64,000 nucleotides of DNA from Paenibacillus cymbidii (GCF_004764705.1 NZ_SHLX01000017.1:161036-225035), one strand, 5' to 3'; positions 24,789 through 34,749 are shown, numbered from the stretch's first letter. The notes: generated by a model not told the origin, from the letters alone. Program-made: numbers and translations.

Positions 24789-25878
24789 GGGAAATCAGCG
24801 GCAATCGCACCTCGAAGCGCGTCTGCGCTTCGTCGCTGGCCGCGTGGATGCTGCCGCCGTGAAGCAGCGTGATGTTGCGGGCGATCGCCAGCCCGAGGCC
24901 GGAGCCGCCGGCTTGTTCGCCCCGCGACTTGTCCACGCGATAGAAGCGCTCGAACAGATGGGGCAGGTCGCCGTAAGGGATGGGATCGCCATAGTTGGTC
25001 ACGGAAGCGACGGCGCTGCCGTTCTCGCCGATCAGCGCCAGATCCGCGTAGCGGCCGGCGCGGCCGTAGGCCAGTGCGTTGGTCAGCAAATTTTCGAAGA
25101 TGCGGACCAGCTTGTCCCCGTCGGCCATGACCATGACGCGGGCAGGGGGGAGGGACAGCCGCAGCTCCATTCCCGCGGCTTCCGCATCCAGCCGCATATG
25201 CGCCGCCAGCTGGCCGAGCAGCTCGCCCAGATCGATCGGCGCCGCATGCAGCTTCATGCCGCCGCTCGTGCGCGTATACTCGAACAGGTCGTCGATCAGC
25301 CGCCGCATGCGCTGCGACTTGTCGTAGGCGATACTGACGTAGTAGCGCAGCTCCGGCTCGTCGCGGTAGCGGTCCTGATCGATCAGACCGAGGTAGCCGG
25401 TGATTGACGTCAGCGGCGTACGCAAGTCGTGCGACACGTTCGAGATCAGCTCGGCCTTGGCCCGCTCCGACCGGCGTTCTTCCTCGATCGACTGGTGCAG
25501 CCGTTCGGCCATGCGGTTGATATTGGCGGCGAGCACGCCAAGCTCGTCCTCGGTGTCGAGCCGGATGCGCGATTGCAGGTTTCCGTCGGCGATTTGCTGC
25601 ACGGCTCGCGTAATCACCGCCATATCGCGGATCATGGAGCGGCTGAGCAGCAGGAAAAACGCAACGAACGACAGAACGCCGATCGTCGCAACCGCGGCCG
25701 GGACGCCGACGCTGCGATAGACCCATTTGACGAACGTCTCCAGAAAGCCCATATCGAAGAAGGTTGCTATTACCGCTGCTACGTACAGCACGCCAAGCAG
25801 GGCGGCCGTCGAAGCGACGCTCATCCCGAAGAACAGCAGCATTTTCCAGCGGATGCCGAACAGCAGCTTAGCGATCAA
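24778..25878 (-). CDS. Sensor histidine kinase with HAMP domain
   Basis: A 366-residue membrane kinase. Two membrane helices (about 14-38 and 58-78) are separated by only a short extracytoplasmic loop, so it resembles intramembrane or VanS-like sensors of envelope stress. HAMP covers about 80-135, the H-box is NVSHDLRTPLTS (His150), the N-box is FENLLTNAL and the G-box GSGLGLAIARN. It overlaps the response regulator gene by 11 bases. With a D,D-carboxypeptidase next on the strand, cell-wall sensing is a reasonable guess. Confidence 0.9.
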   Translation of the reverse strand: MIAKLLFGIRWKMLLFFGMSVASTAALLGVLYVAAVIATFFDMGFLETFVKWVYRSVGVPAAVATIGVLSFVAFFLLLSRSMIRDMAVITRAVQQIADGNLQSRIRLDTEDELGVLAANINRMAERLHQSIEEERRSERAKAELISNVSHDLRTPLTSITGYLGLIDQDRYRDEPELRYYVSIAYDKSQRMRRLIDDLFEYTRTSGGMKLHAAPIDLGELLGQLAAHMRLDAEAAGMELRLSLPPARVMVMADGDKLVRIFENLLTNALAYGRAGRYADLALIGENGSAVASVTNYGDPIPYGDLPHLFERFYRVDKSRGEQAGGSGLGLAIARNITLLHGGSIHAASDEAQTRFEVRLPLISQEP

Positions 25879-26575
25879 TTTTGTAGCCGACCCCCCACAC
25901 CGTCTGAATCAGCTTGGCGCCTTCGGTTTCTTTCTCCAGCTTGTCGCGCAGCTTGCTGATATGGACCATGACTGTATTGTGCGATTGGTAATAGGGGTCG
26001 CCCCAGACGCGCGTGTAAATGTCTTCGGCGCTGAACACGCGCCCGGGGTGGCTCGCCAGCAAATACAAAATGTTGAACTCCAGCGACGTTAGCGTAACTT
26101 CGCGGCCTTCGACGGTGACGGCGTGGTTCGTCTTGTCGATGACGAGCGACTGCAAGCGAATGACGCCGGGATCGGCCGCCTGCTGGAGCTGCGGATTCAA
26201 GCTGTAGGAGCGCCGCAGCAGCGACTTCACCCGGGCGAGCAGCTCGAGCGGGTTGAACGGCTTCACCATATAGTCGTCGGCGCCGGTGGCGAGGCCGAGA
26301 ATTTTGTCCATGTCTTCGGCCTTGGCGCTCAGCATCAGAATCGGAATGCCGCGTTCGGCCCGGATGCGGCGGCACACCTCGATGCCGTCCAGCTTCGGCA
26401 TCATGACGTCGAGAATGACGAGTTGGACCGTCTCGCGCGCCAGCACGTCGAGCGCTTCTTCGCCGTCCGCCGCTTTGAACACCGTGTAGCCCTCGTTTGC
26501 GAGGTAAATGTCGATCAGTTGGACGATCGCCGGGTCGTCGTCGACGACCAGCAGCTGTTTGGGCGACGTTTGCAT
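25868..26575 (-). CDS. OmpR/PhoB family response regulator
   Basis: A 235-residue regulator: receiver domain with acidic pocket VDDDP (about 11-14), phospho-acceptor Asp56 in LVILDVMMP and conserved Lys in LSAKAED, then a winged-helix DNA-binding domain ending TVWGVGYKIDR. The frame extends 16 codons upstream, but AAAGGAAAG precedes the ATG at 26575, where homologous receivers begin. It is paired with the kinase downstream by overlap. Target genes are unknown. Confidence 0.92.
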   Translation of the reverse strand: MQTSPKQLLVVDDDPAIVQLIDIYLANEGYTVFKAADGEEALDVLARETVQLVILDVMMPKLDGIEVCRRIRAERGIPILMLSAKAEDMDKILGLATGADDYMVKPFNPLELLARVKSLLRRSYSLNPQLQQAADPGVIRLQSLVIDKTNHAVTVEGREVTLTSLEFNILYLLASHPGRVFSAEDIYTRVWGDPYYQSHNTVMVHISKLRDKLEKETEGAKLIQTVWGVGYKIDR

Positions 26576-26655
26576 GGCAACAGCTTTCCTTTCGCACTTT
26601 CGCGTTTTCGCGTTGTTGCCCACATTCTATCACAACTGGCTCATTGTCGGCACGG

Positions 26656-27474
26656 TTACGCCGCTGCCTTGTCCTGGAACAGCTTATGCTGCGCGGCCAA
26701 CTCCCACAAGCGCAGCAGCGTTTGCAGCAGCCGGTACGCCTGATAAGCGAGCAGCGTCCAGAAGCCGGCCCAGACGAAGGTGGCGGTCATCGCCGCAGCG
26801 GCGACGCCAAGCGAGACGGCGAGCAGCAGCAGCGTCAGCGCGATGATCGGCGCATAGCAGCGCAGCGTGACCGCAAGCGATCGGCCGAGCGAGAGCTGCT
26901 CCGTGCGGGCGAACTGCAGCAGCGTGAACAGCAGCTTCACGGCGAAGCCCCAGGCGAGGCAGCCGGCCGCGTAAGGAAGCAGCTCGCGCAGCAGCGCTTC
27001 GAAGCTGGACGCGTGCGCGAGGAGCGCCGTCGCCTTCGGCGCGAGATAAGCCAGCGGGGCGCAAGCCAGCGCCGTCTGCAGCAAGTAGTAGAGCGTAAAC
27101 GAGCCGCCCAACTCGCGAATGCCTTTCATGAAGCGGTAGCCGGCGTTCAAGTGAGTGTTCGCCAGCGAGTAGTAAATGCCGGCGTTCAGCAGCGGCGTGA
27201 CGATCATGCGGATGGCCAGCAGGATGCCGAGCAGCCACACGTAGTCGTGGCTGAGATCGGTTTTGATCAACCGAAACTCGCTTTCCGCGGCGAACAGATG
27301 CGACTGGGCGGAGGACACTGCCGCGCCTGGATACCGCTGCAGCAGCGGCTCGACGATCGAGCTCGCCAGTTCGTACAGCGCAAGCGCCCATCCGAAGCGG
27401 TACACCGCCATCGCCAGCAGCAGAAACTTCTGCCGCAGCGCGGCGCTCCAGCCTTCCTTCATATAACGCAGCAT
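26656..27474 (-). CDS. Multi-pass membrane protein of unknown function
   Basis: About 272 residues, with five to six hydrophobic segments and many alanine and leucine residues. No family motif was recognised. The layout (short cytoplasmic start MLRYMKEGW, long helical loops, GIRELGGSFTLYYLLQTALA) recalls YIP1-type or DUF-class membrane proteins but this is not secure. The frame opens upstream at 27522; GGTGAGGTG, which includes the stop of the M1 peptidase gene, precedes the ATG at 27474. The two genes are therefore almost certainly co-transcribed and may function together at the membrane. Confidence 0.65.
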   Translation of the reverse strand: MLRYMKEGWSAALRQKFLLLAMAVYRFGWALALYELASSIVEPLLQRYPGAAVSSAQSHLFAAESEFRLIKTDLSHDYVWLLGILLAIRMIVTPLLNAGIYYSLANTHLNAGYRFMKGIRELGGSFTLYYLLQTALACAPLAYLAPKATALLAHASSFEALLRELLPYAAGCLAWGFAVKLLFTLLQFARTEQLSLGRSLAVTLRCYAPIIALTLLLLAVSLGVAAAAMTATFVWAGFWTLLAYQAYRLLQTLLRLWELAAQHKLFQDKAAA

Positions 27475-27487
27475 CGAACGTTTCACC

Positions 27488-29494
27488 TCACCAGGCGACC
27501 CAGCCGAACAAGGTCTCCACAATTTTTTCCACGCCTACGTTCAAGCGGATGCGCAATGCGGGGTCGGTATCCTTTTGCAGGAAATTGTTGATATGACGGT
27601 TCTCCAACACCATGGTGTATGACGGATCGACCATCGCCCAATCGACCGGGGCCGTGTGAGTCAGGCGGAACTGCACTTCCCGGCCGTCGCCTTCCCAAGT
27701 CTGGTCGTTCGTCGTGCCGTCGCTGAAGTGGAAGCGCACCGGCACCGACGCGACATTGCCGCCCTGCTTGCTGAGCCGTACCAGGCTCTCGTACAGCTGC
27801 CGGCCTTGCTCGTCTTTCTGCGCGAGCTTGCGAGTCTGAATGGCGTCGACCGAGACGTCCACCATTTCGCCGCCGTAAACGTACTGGTTGAAGAAGTCGC
27901 TCCACGGCTTCTTCGTCACCGACTCCAGCACCGCCTGAAAATCCTGCGTCGACGGATGGCGGAATTTCCACTTCTGGAAGTAGGTGCGCATCACCTTGGC
28001 CATCGCCTGTTCGCCGATGTCGCGTTCGATGGCGCCGAGCACAAGCTTGCCCCGGATGTATACGTTGTCGGCATATTGGCTGTGATCGCCGTAATCCCAA
28101 GCGTTTTGCCGGAGCGGCTCGGGAGAGGTGACGTAGCTGCCTTCCAGCGCCAGGTTCGGCTTTACGCCGTAGTCGCGCTCCATCACCTTGTCTTCCGCAT
28201 ACGAAGTGAAGCCTTCGTCCAGCCACGCTTCCTCGAATTCGTTGGTGGCGACCATGCCGTACCAGTATTGATGGCCGATCTCGTGCACGAGGACGCGCTC
28301 TAGGTCGAGATCGGGCAGTGCGTCCGCTGCCCCCCAGGCGGTGACGAGCGTCGGGTATTCCATGCCTCCCGCGCCGTTGCCGTCGGCCGGGGGCACCACG
28401 ATCGACAGCGTCGAGTAGGGGTACGGGCCATACCATTCGCTGTAGCGGGCGAGCGCTTTTTTGGCGGCCTGCAGGTAGCGGGTTTTCAAGCCGGCGTGTT
28501 TCGGGTCGAGGTACAGCTTGATCTTCACCCCCGGCACATTCGGCGTCGAGAAGGGCTCTTCCGCATACACGAAGTGGGGCGAGCCGGCCCAGGCAAAGTC
28601 ATGCACATCCTCGGCGTAAAAATAGTACGTCTTCACGCCCTTGGCTGTCGTGGCCGGGCGGGTGGGAAAACCGGTGGCGGCGACGGTGTAGCCTTCCGGC
28701 ACGGCGATCTTGACGTCGAACATGCCGAAATCGGCGTAAAATTCCGAGTTGCCGTGGTACTGGTGCAGGTTCCAGCCTTCCTCCGTCCTGCCGCGCGTTC
28801 CGGCCGGCTCGTAGACGGCCAGCTTCGGGAACCATTGCCCGGCCATGTAGAAATCGCCGGCGGTTCCCATGCGGGCGAACACAGTCGGCATGGCGACGGC
28901 GAAGCCGAGGCGCAGCGTCGTTTTGCCGCCGGGCTCGACCGGATGCGGCAGCACGACCTTCATCAGCGTGCGGTCGTCCTTGTTGCCGTCGTCGGGCTGC
29001 ACGAAGCTGGTCAGCATCGACAAGTCTTCGCCTTGCTCCGTGGCGATTGACTGTACGCTCATGCCGCCGACGCTGCCTTCCTTCGCTTTGTCGCCGCGCA
29101 ATTGACCGCCGGATTCGCGATTGAACGTCGTTTTCTTCGACTCGAAAGCATTCGGGTACAAATGCCAATACAGCTCGCGCACCGGCTGTTTGCCGGGGTT
29201 GGTCCAGGTGACCGTTTCGAGGCCTTGCAGCGACCGGTTGTCCGTGTTCAGCGCGACGGAAATGTGATACTCCACGAGCCGTTTGCTGAGCGGGGCGGCC
29301 GTATTCTGCTCCGGCGTCGTCGGCGTGCCCTGCAGCACGGTATCGCTGCCGGCCGGCAGGTTGTCCAGCCGCGCGGCGGCCGACTGGTGCGGCGGCTGCG
29401 GATGGATTTGCGGGTATGCGATTGTCGTCACGGTAAACGCGAAGGCGAGAGCCAAGGTCCATTGCCACGTACGGCGGGCTATCATTCGATTCAT
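27488..29494 (-). CDS. M1 family metallopeptidase, secreted or membrane-anchored
   Basis: A 668-residue zinc aminopeptidase-like protein. The N-terminal hydrophobic segment (about 9-26) is a signal peptide or anchor. Catalytic elements are GGMEYPTLV (exopeptidase motif, about 374), HEIGHQYWYGM (zinc His pair and general-base Glu, about 403-413) and the third ligand in NEFEEAWLDEG. The C-terminal helical domain of classical aminopeptidase N is short. The start ATG follows GGGGTG. It is coupled to a membrane protein of unknown role and likely cleaves peptides outside the cell. Confidence 0.87.
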   Translation of the reverse strand: MNRMIARRTWQWTLALAFAFTVTTIAYPQIHPQPPHQSAAARLDNLPAGSDTVLQGTPTTPEQNTAAPLSKRLVEYHISVALNTDNRSLQGLETVTWTNPGKQPVRELYWHLYPNAFESKKTTFNRESGGQLRGDKAKEGSVGGMSVQSIATEQGEDLSMLTSFVQPDDGNKDDRTLMKVVLPHPVEPGGKTTLRLGFAVAMPTVFARMGTAGDFYMAGQWFPKLAVYEPAGTRGRTEEGWNLHQYHGNSEFYADFGMFDVKIAVPEGYTVAATGFPTRPATTAKGVKTYYFYAEDVHDFAWAGSPHFVYAEEPFSTPNVPGVKIKLYLDPKHAGLKTRYLQAAKKALARYSEWYGPYPYSTLSIVVPPADGNGAGGMEYPTLVTAWGAADALPDLDLERVLVHEIGHQYWYGMVATNEFEEAWLDEGFTSYAEDKVMERDYGVKPNLALEGSYVTSPEPLRQNAWDYGDHSQYADNVYIRGKLVLGAIERDIGEQAMAKVMRTYFQKWKFRHPSTQDFQAVLESVTKKPWSDFFNQYVYGGEMVDVSVDAIQTRKLAQKDEQGRQLYESLVRLSKQGGNVASVPVRFHFSDGTTNDQTWEGDGREVQFRLTHTAPVDWAMVDPSYTMVLENRHINNFLQKDTDPALRIRLNVGVEKIVETLFGWVAW

Positions 29495-29648
29495 CCATTT
29501 TCACCCCGTTGACAAGCGTCTACAGCATGTATATGTGGGCAAGCCGGGGATTATTTCTGGCGGAACGGCGGTTTTTTTGCGCTTTCGTCTGCCGGCCGAT
29601 GTTTGCTACAATAGAAGCACTCTATATTGCCGGACTGGAGGCTCCGCC

Positions 29649-30200
29649 ATGAACCACCTCGGACAAGTCGCGATCCCGACGCTGGTGATCGCGTTCGTCA
29701 TGTACCGCCGCATTCGCCGCTCGATCGGCTTCCAGCAGTTCCGCGCCGGGCGGCTGAAGTTTCGCGTCGGGATGCTTGCGCTCGTCGGTTTGCTGCTGCT
29801 GGCGACCGGTTACACGCATCCGATGCGTTACCTCGCCGATGCCGGCGGCATTCTTTGCGGCGCGGTGCTGGCCTATTACGCCATTCGCCACTCCGAATTC
29901 GAGCGGCGCGAGAATGGCTTGTATTACCGGACGCATACCGGCATCCAGATGCTTGTCATCGCGCTGTTGGTTATCCGCATCGTTTATCGCTTCGCGTTTG
30001 TCCAGAACGGCATGCCGACTGCCGACGATCCTGCGGCCGCCAACGACCCGACGCAGATGTGGGCGGGCGATCCGTGGACGGCGGCTGTATTTTTCGTAAT
30101 GCTGGCGTATTATGCGGGGTATTACACGTTCCTGCTGCGGCAGGAGAAACGGGAACGGTTTGATGCGGGCGGCCCCGGCGAACCGAAATCCGCCGAATAA
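29649..30200 (+). CDS. CcdC-like membrane protein (DUF1453)
   Basis: A 183-residue protein with four membrane helices. MYRRIRRSIGFQQFRAGRLK and AYYAIRHSEFERRENGLYYR are features of the CcdC/DUF1453 family, linked in Bacillus to cytochrome c biogenesis although not essential for it. TGGAG lies before the ATG; the long upstream open frame is not credible because it would run through the divergent promoter region. It stands alone between the M1 peptidase and ywhD. Confidence 0.78.
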   Translation: MNHLGQVAIPTLVIAFVMYRRIRRSIGFQQFRAGRLKFRVGMLALVGLLLLATGYTHPMRYLADAGGILCGAVLAYYAIRHSEFERRENGLYYRTHTGIQMLVIALLVIRIVYRFAFVQNGMPTADDPAAANDPTQMWAGDPWTAAVFFVMLAYYAGYYTFLLRQEKRERFDAGGPGEPKSAE

Positions 30201-30303
30201 TCGCACAAGCCGCTTCGGTGGCAAAATGGCGCCACATGCTGTATTGTGATAATGTGCAACAGAAACGCAGCGTACTTACGACAAGCAAGGACGGTGTTCC
30301 CTC

Positions 30304-30804
30304 TTGGAATTGAACGATAAAGGCAAAAAACCGCTGGCGCTCAACATCGTCAGCAGCAAAGTGCAGCATAAAGGGTTCGGCGCCGGGTCGATCGACCTGA
30401 GCAACGTATCCGGCATCATTATCGACGGCGACGAAGTATATCTCGACGACGGCACGCTGCATGCGAAGAGCAAGATCGAGAAGGGGATCAAATTTTCCCC
30501 GAACAAGGACGACGTGCCGAACGGGCGCAAGTGCTGGATCGTCTGGATCGCGATCGACCGCGGCGCGGAAGGGGCGAGCTACGGCGGCGCGGCGGCGTGC
30601 GAGATGCTGATCGACACGGAAGCCCGCCGCGGCTGGAAAATTCTCGCCGACCACGTCAACCGGATGGATAAGGCGATGAAGCGGCATTTCCTGCTGGATG
30701 TGCTGGACGACGAGGAGAAAGCCGGATTGAAGGCCTTTTTGATCGGGCACAACCCGGAATGGTGGGAGCGCTCGGACAGTGCGTTGAAGGAAGCGTTAAG
30801 CTGA
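30304..30804 (+). CDS. ywhD: YwhD family protein
   Basis: A 166-residue cytoplasmic protein of unknown function, matching Bacillus YwhD in the segments GFGAGSIDLSNVSGIIIDGD, HAKSKIEKGIKF, WIVWIAIDR, ACEMLIDTEARRGWK and DHVNRMDKAMKRHFL. It starts at TTG. In Bacillus the order is ywhD, a class A PBP gene (pbpG) and speE, and the same three genes occur here, which supports the assignment. A strong terminator follows. Confidence 0.88.
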   Translation: MELNDKGKKPLALNIVSSKVQHKGFGAGSIDLSNVSGIIIDGDEVYLDDGTLHAKSKIEKGIKFSPNKDDVPNGRKCWIVWIAIDRGAEGASYGGAAACEMLIDTEARRGWKILADHVNRMDKAMKRHFLLDVLDDEEKAGLKAFLIGHNPEWWERSDSALKEALS

Positions 30805-30910
30805 CGGCACGGCCGGGGTCCATTTATGGCAATTGTGTGTCAGCGGTTGTCGCCGTATGGCGTGCGGATTATACTAGGGAAAGTGTATGCACCGCCATAT
30901 ACTAGGACAG

Positions 30911-30940
30911 CAAAAAAGCAGACCTCGGTCTGCTTTTTTG
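30911..30940. terminator. Bidirectional terminator
   Basis: A perfect inverted repeat, CAAAAAAGCAGACC / GGTCTGCTTTTTTG with a two-base centre, serves the convergent ywhD and PBP genes. Confidence 0.9.
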
Positions 30941-30967
30941 TGTTGCCCGCGACCGGAAGAGGTCGGG

Positions 30968-33022
30968 TTAGTCGCGCCACCAGCGCTTCAGATCGCTCCA
31001 CCAGGAGCCGGAGTCGCGGCTTTCCTTGCCGCTGCCTGTTTCTTCCCTGTCGCCGCCCGTATCGGCGCAGTAAGCGGTTGGTTCGGTGCCGGCGACGAAC
31101 GTTTCCAGCCGAGAGCCGTCCGAGCAAGCCGCATTCGCCAGTTTGCCGCTGGCCGGGTCGATATAGGCGGTTACGACGCCGTCCGGTATGGCAAACAGCT
31201 TCGGCGGCACGGCCGCAAGCGCGTTCTCCGTAAACGAGGCAAAAATCGGCGCCGCCAAATGAGATTCCACCGCGCTGATGCTGCGTGCCTTGTCGTAGCC
31301 GACCCACACCGCCGTGGCCAGCTCGGGCGTAAACCCGACCATCCACGCGTCCGTGTTGGTTGTACCGGTTTTGCCCGCGACCGGGCGTTTGAGCGTGTCT
31401 GCCACTCGGTAGCCGGTGCCGCCTTCCTCGAAGACGCTTTGCATCAAATTCGTCAGCACGTAAGCGTAAGCAGGAGCGAAGACGACCTTGCGTGCAGGAT
31501 TCGCTTCATATAGCACCTTGCCCGATGGGTCCTCGATGCGCAGAATGGCCGTTGGCTCGGCTTTTTCGCCGCCGTTTGCGATGACGCTGAAGGCGGCGGC
31601 CATTTCGAACGGGCTCACCGGATACGTGCCCAGCGCCAGCGACGGCAGCGGCGAAAGCGGGCTCGTAATGCCGAGCTTGCGTGCACCCTCGATCACTTTG
31701 TCGGCGCCGACGCCGACGATCGTGTTGACGGCGTAAATATTGTCCGACTTCGCTATCGCCGTCCGCATGTCGATCGGCCCGTTCTCGTAGAGGCCGCCGT
31801 AATTGCTCGGCGTATACGTTTGTCGGCCGTCGTCGTACGTGAACGTCGTCGGTTCGCTGCGGAACTGAGTGAGCGGCGTAAAGCCGTTCTCCAACGCCGT
31901 CAAATAGACGATCGGCTTGAACGAAGACCCTGGTTGCCGCGTTGTGGCGAATGCTCGGTTGAACTGGTTGTCGGCATAATTGCGGCCGCCTACCATCGCC
32001 TTGATGTAGCCTGTGCGCGGGTCGATCGCCACCAGCGCGGCTTGCAGCTCGCCGCTGTCGGGCAACTCCTGTGCGACCGCGGCTTCGGCCGCTTTTTGCA
32101 TATCCAGATCGAGCGTCGTATACACCTTGATGCCGCCCGAGTCGAACAGCGCCTCGTCGATGCCGAGCTGCTCCGTCGCCACTTGCCGGACGTAATCGCG
32201 GAAGTACGGAGCTATTGCGGCCTGATTTTGCTGCTGCGGTACAATGTCGATCGGCTCGGCATAAGCCTCGTCCGCTTCTTCCTGCGTGATGTCGCCGAAT
32301 TTGGCCATGGCATCCAGAATGAGCTTCTGCCTGTCTTTTGTATTGGCCATATTCAAGAAGGGCGAATAAAACTTTGGCCCCTTCGGAATACCTGCGAGCA
32401 GGGCGCTTTCGGCCAGCGTCAAATCCTTGGCGTCCTTGTGCAGAAACAGCTGCGACGCGGCTTGAATGCCGTATGTCGCATGGCCGAAATAAATTTGATT
32501 CAAATATTGCTCCAAAATTTGATTTTTCGACAGCTGCAGTTCGAGCCGCATGGTGTAAACGGCTTCCTTGATTTTGCGCGACCAGGTGCGCTCGTGGTCG
32601 AGGTACAAGTTGCGGGCGAGCTGCTGGGTGATCGTGCTGGCTCCCTGCTCCATCGACATCGTGCGCAAGTCGGTCATGAGCGCCCGCGCCACTCCTTGCG
32701 GGTCGATGCCGTAATGCTCGTAGAAGCGGTGATCCTCGATCGCCAGCACCGCCTTGACCAGCCATGGCGACACGTCGGCCAGCGGCACCACCGAGCGGTT
32801 CTGCCCTTCGTACATCGCGTCGATCACTTCGCCGCGAGCGTCGTAAAGCATCGACGTTTGCGCCACCGTTGCGGCCGGCAGTGCCTGCGAACGCCAATAG
32901 AGCAGCAGCAGAAACAGGCCCGCCAGCGTGATGACGGACAACGAGGCGAAGAGCGACGCAAGCTTGCGCAGACGGCGCAGCAGGCGGCTTGGGGCGGCGG
33001 GTTTGCGGTGCTGTTCGGGCAT
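30968..33022 (-). CDS. pbpG: Class A penicillin-binding protein (PBP1A/PbpG type)
   Basis: A 684-residue bifunctional peptidoglycan synthase. A basic cytoplasmic start is followed by one membrane anchor (about 28-50), then the GT51 glycosyltransferase domain with EDHRFYEHYGID and GASTITQQLARNLYL, and the transpeptidase domain with SxxK in GSSFKP, SDN in AKSDNIY and KTGTTNTDA. The last 60 residues are a Cys/Asp/Ser-rich tail ending in Trp/Arg. A TTG at 33088 could extend it; GGAG before the ATG at 33022 is preferred. In Bacillus, PbpG acts in spore wall formation; synteny supports that equivalence. Confidence 0.88.
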   Translation of the reverse strand: MPEQHRKPAAPSRLLRRLRKLASLFASLSVITLAGLFLLLLYWRSQALPAATVAQTSMLYDARGEVIDAMYEGQNRSVVPLADVSPWLVKAVLAIEDHRFYEHYGIDPQGVARALMTDLRTMSMEQGASTITQQLARNLYLDHERTWSRKIKEAVYTMRLELQLSKNQILEQYLNQIYFGHATYGIQAASQLFLHKDAKDLTLAESALLAGIPKGPKFYSPFLNMANTKDRQKLILDAMAKFGDITQEEADEAYAEPIDIVPQQQNQAAIAPYFRDYVRQVATEQLGIDEALFDSGGIKVYTTLDLDMQKAAEAAVAQELPDSGELQAALVAIDPRTGYIKAMVGGRNYADNQFNRAFATTRQPGSSFKPIVYLTALENGFTPLTQFRSEPTTFTYDDGRQTYTPSNYGGLYENGPIDMRTAIAKSDNIYAVNTIVGVGADKVIEGARKLGITSPLSPLPSLALGTYPVSPFEMAAAFSVIANGGEKAEPTAILRIEDPSGKVLYEANPARKVVFAPAYAYVLTNLMQSVFEEGGTGYRVADTLKRPVAGKTGTTNTDAWMVGFTPELATAVWVGYDKARSISAVESHLAAPIFASFTENALAAVPPKLFAIPDGVVTAYIDPASGKLANAACSDGSRLETFVAGTEPTAYCADTGGDREETGSGKESRDSGSWWSDLKRWWRD

Positions 33023-33158
33023 GGCGGCGCCAGCTCCTTTTTGGGCGGATAGGATCGGGTCACTCCTTAGTATGGAAAAAGTCGGCAAACACTATACCAG
33101 CGCTAACAAGCCGCGTATTATTTTTTTGTAAAAGAGGGGCAGCGCCTTCGTTCCTTCC

Positions 33159-33186
33159 TTGCAATTTTGGGGTGTTCCACTATAAT
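33159..33186 (+). promoter_or_regulatory. Promoter of speE
   Basis: TTGCAA (33159-33164), a 16-base spacer and a perfect TATAAT (33181-33186) precede the speE start by 74 bases. Confidence 0.7.
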
Positions 33187-33260
33187 ACAATGAGGTGCAT
33201 GACAGGACGGGAACGACCCGGCGGACAGGCCTGATTACGATGAGGAAAGAGGCGAAGATC

Positions 33261-34088
33261 ATGGAATTGTGGTACACGGAGAAACAGACGGAAACATTCG
33301 GCATCACAGCCAAAATACGCGAAACGCTGGTAACGGAAAAAACCGATTTCCAGGACCTCGCGATTATCGATACGATGGAATTCGGACGCATGCTCGTGCT
33401 GGACGGCATGGTCATGACGACCGTAAAGGACGAGTTTGTGTATCATGAGATGGTGGCGCACCCGGCGCTATTCACGCATCCCAACCCGGAACGCGTGCTC
33501 GTTGTAGGCGGCGGCGACGGCGGCGTCATCCGCGAAATCATGAAACACCCAAAAGTGAAAAAAGCGGTGCTAGTCGACATCGACGGCAAAGTCATCGAAT
33601 ACTCGAAGCAGTTTTTGCCGGAAATCGCCGGCGAACTTGAAAACCCGCGCGTTGAAGTCATCGTTAACGACGGTTATATGCACATCCATGACCACAAGAA
33701 CGAATACGACGTTATCATGGTTGACTCTACCGAACCGGTGGGACCGGCGGTGGAGCTATTTTCCCGCGGTTTCTATCAGGGGATTTACGAGGCGTTGCGC
33801 GAGGACGGCATTTTCGTTGCTCAGACGGACAACCCGTGGTTCAAAGCGGATTTGATCCAAAGCGTCAATCGCGACGTCAAAGAAATTTTCCCGATCGTGC
33901 GCGTGTATTGCGCCAACATCCCAACGTATCCAAGCGGCTTGTGGACATTCACAATGGGCAGCAAAACCCATGACCCGCTCGCCGTCGATCCGAATGCGAT
34001 TCCGGACATTCCGACTCGCTATTACACGCCAGAACTGCATCGAGCGGCGTTCGCGCTGCCTCGCTTCGTGGCCGACCTGGTCAAATAA
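33261..34088 (+). CDS. speE: Spermidine synthase
   Basis: A 275-residue aminopropyltransferase that makes spermidine from putrescine and decarboxylated S-adenosylmethionine. Family signatures are MELWYTEKQTETFGITAKI at the start, LDGMVMTTVKDEFVYHEM, LVVGGGDGGVIREI (cofactor loop, about 79-92) and DVIMVDSTEPVGPA with the catalytic Asp. Length equals the Bacillus enzyme. An in-frame extension upstream is rejected, because the ATG at 33261 is where homologues begin. In Bacillus, speB (agmatinase) follows; here the next region is repeat-rich accessory DNA. Confidence 0.95.
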   Translation: MELWYTEKQTETFGITAKIRETLVTEKTDFQDLAIIDTMEFGRMLVLDGMVMTTVKDEFVYHEMVAHPALFTHPNPERVLVVGGGDGGVIREIMKHPKVKKAVLVDIDGKVIEYSKQFLPEIAGELENPRVEVIVNDGYMHIHDHKNEYDVIMVDSTEPVGPAVELFSRGFYQGIYEALREDGIFVAQTDNPWFKADLIQSVNRDVKEIFPIVRVYCANIPTYPSGLWTFTMGSKTHDPLAVDPNAIPDIPTRYYTPELHRAAFALPRFVADLVK

Positions 34089-34097
34089 TTTCGCCAG

Positions 34098-34131
34098 CCG
34101 CTCCTCCTCTTGTGGGGGAGCGGTATTTGTT
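34098..34131 (+). terminator. Terminator of speE
   Basis: CCGCTCC-TCC and GGGGGAGCGG pair to form a stem, followed by TATTTGTTT. Confidence 0.7.
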
Positions 34132-34404
34132 TCCTGACGTACACTTCTTATTCGCAGTCCGTCATGTTTCGTACATCGCCGACTCCCAACTCCAAGTCCC
34201 TCAATTCCAAACGTCTTAGTTCCGCTTCTCCAGTTCGAATGTTATTCCTTCGCGTCGATATTTCGGTTGCCCATCTCAACCGCCCATCTCAACCGATCCA
34301 TCTCAGTTGGCCCCTCCACAACCGAATCCTCCCCGGTCGCCGTATGTTTCCGTTGTGCTGCTCCAAACTTGCTGTCGACTCATCGAGCACGTTACCCCAG
34401 CCGC

Positions 34405-34557
34405 CAACTCCTTTTGTCGATTATCCCATTAACTCAATTCCCACCGAAAGTATCTCTGTCGTCAACTCCTTTTGCCGGGTATCCCATTAACTCAATTCCT
34501 CCGAAAGTATCTCTGTCGTCAACTCTTTTTGTCGGTTATCCCATTGACTCAAATTCC
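34405..34557. repeat. Tandem repeat, 57-58-bp unit, about 2.7 copies
   Basis: Units begin at 34405, 34463 and 34520 with CAACTCCTTTTG and contain ATCCCATTAACTCAATTCC and CCGAAAGTATCTCTGTCGT; the last is truncated. Upstream (34268-34311) a shorter CCCATCTCAACCG motif is repeated. The surrounding 34132-34817 stretch is visibly richer in A+T and pyrimidines than the genome and carries no credible gene. Confidence 0.85.
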
Positions 34558-34749
34558 TGATAGTACCCCTCTTGGAGAGAAGGGCAATGCTGAACGAGCC
34601 GGGTCCGAGTGGGTGCTCGCAACTTTCACGGCGTGCGGGGATCGTTACTTCGCAAAAACATTAACCAAAAAGCGCTTGAAATACGAACGTATGTTTGATA
34701 AAATACAAAAAAAGGAACAAGTGTTCTTGACTTGGATTGGCTTTTCGGA

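Noticed and set aside
34405..34557. Possible CRISPR or coding repeat
   Set aside because: 57-58-bp head-to-tail repeats without spacers; frames through them are short and have no ribosome site.
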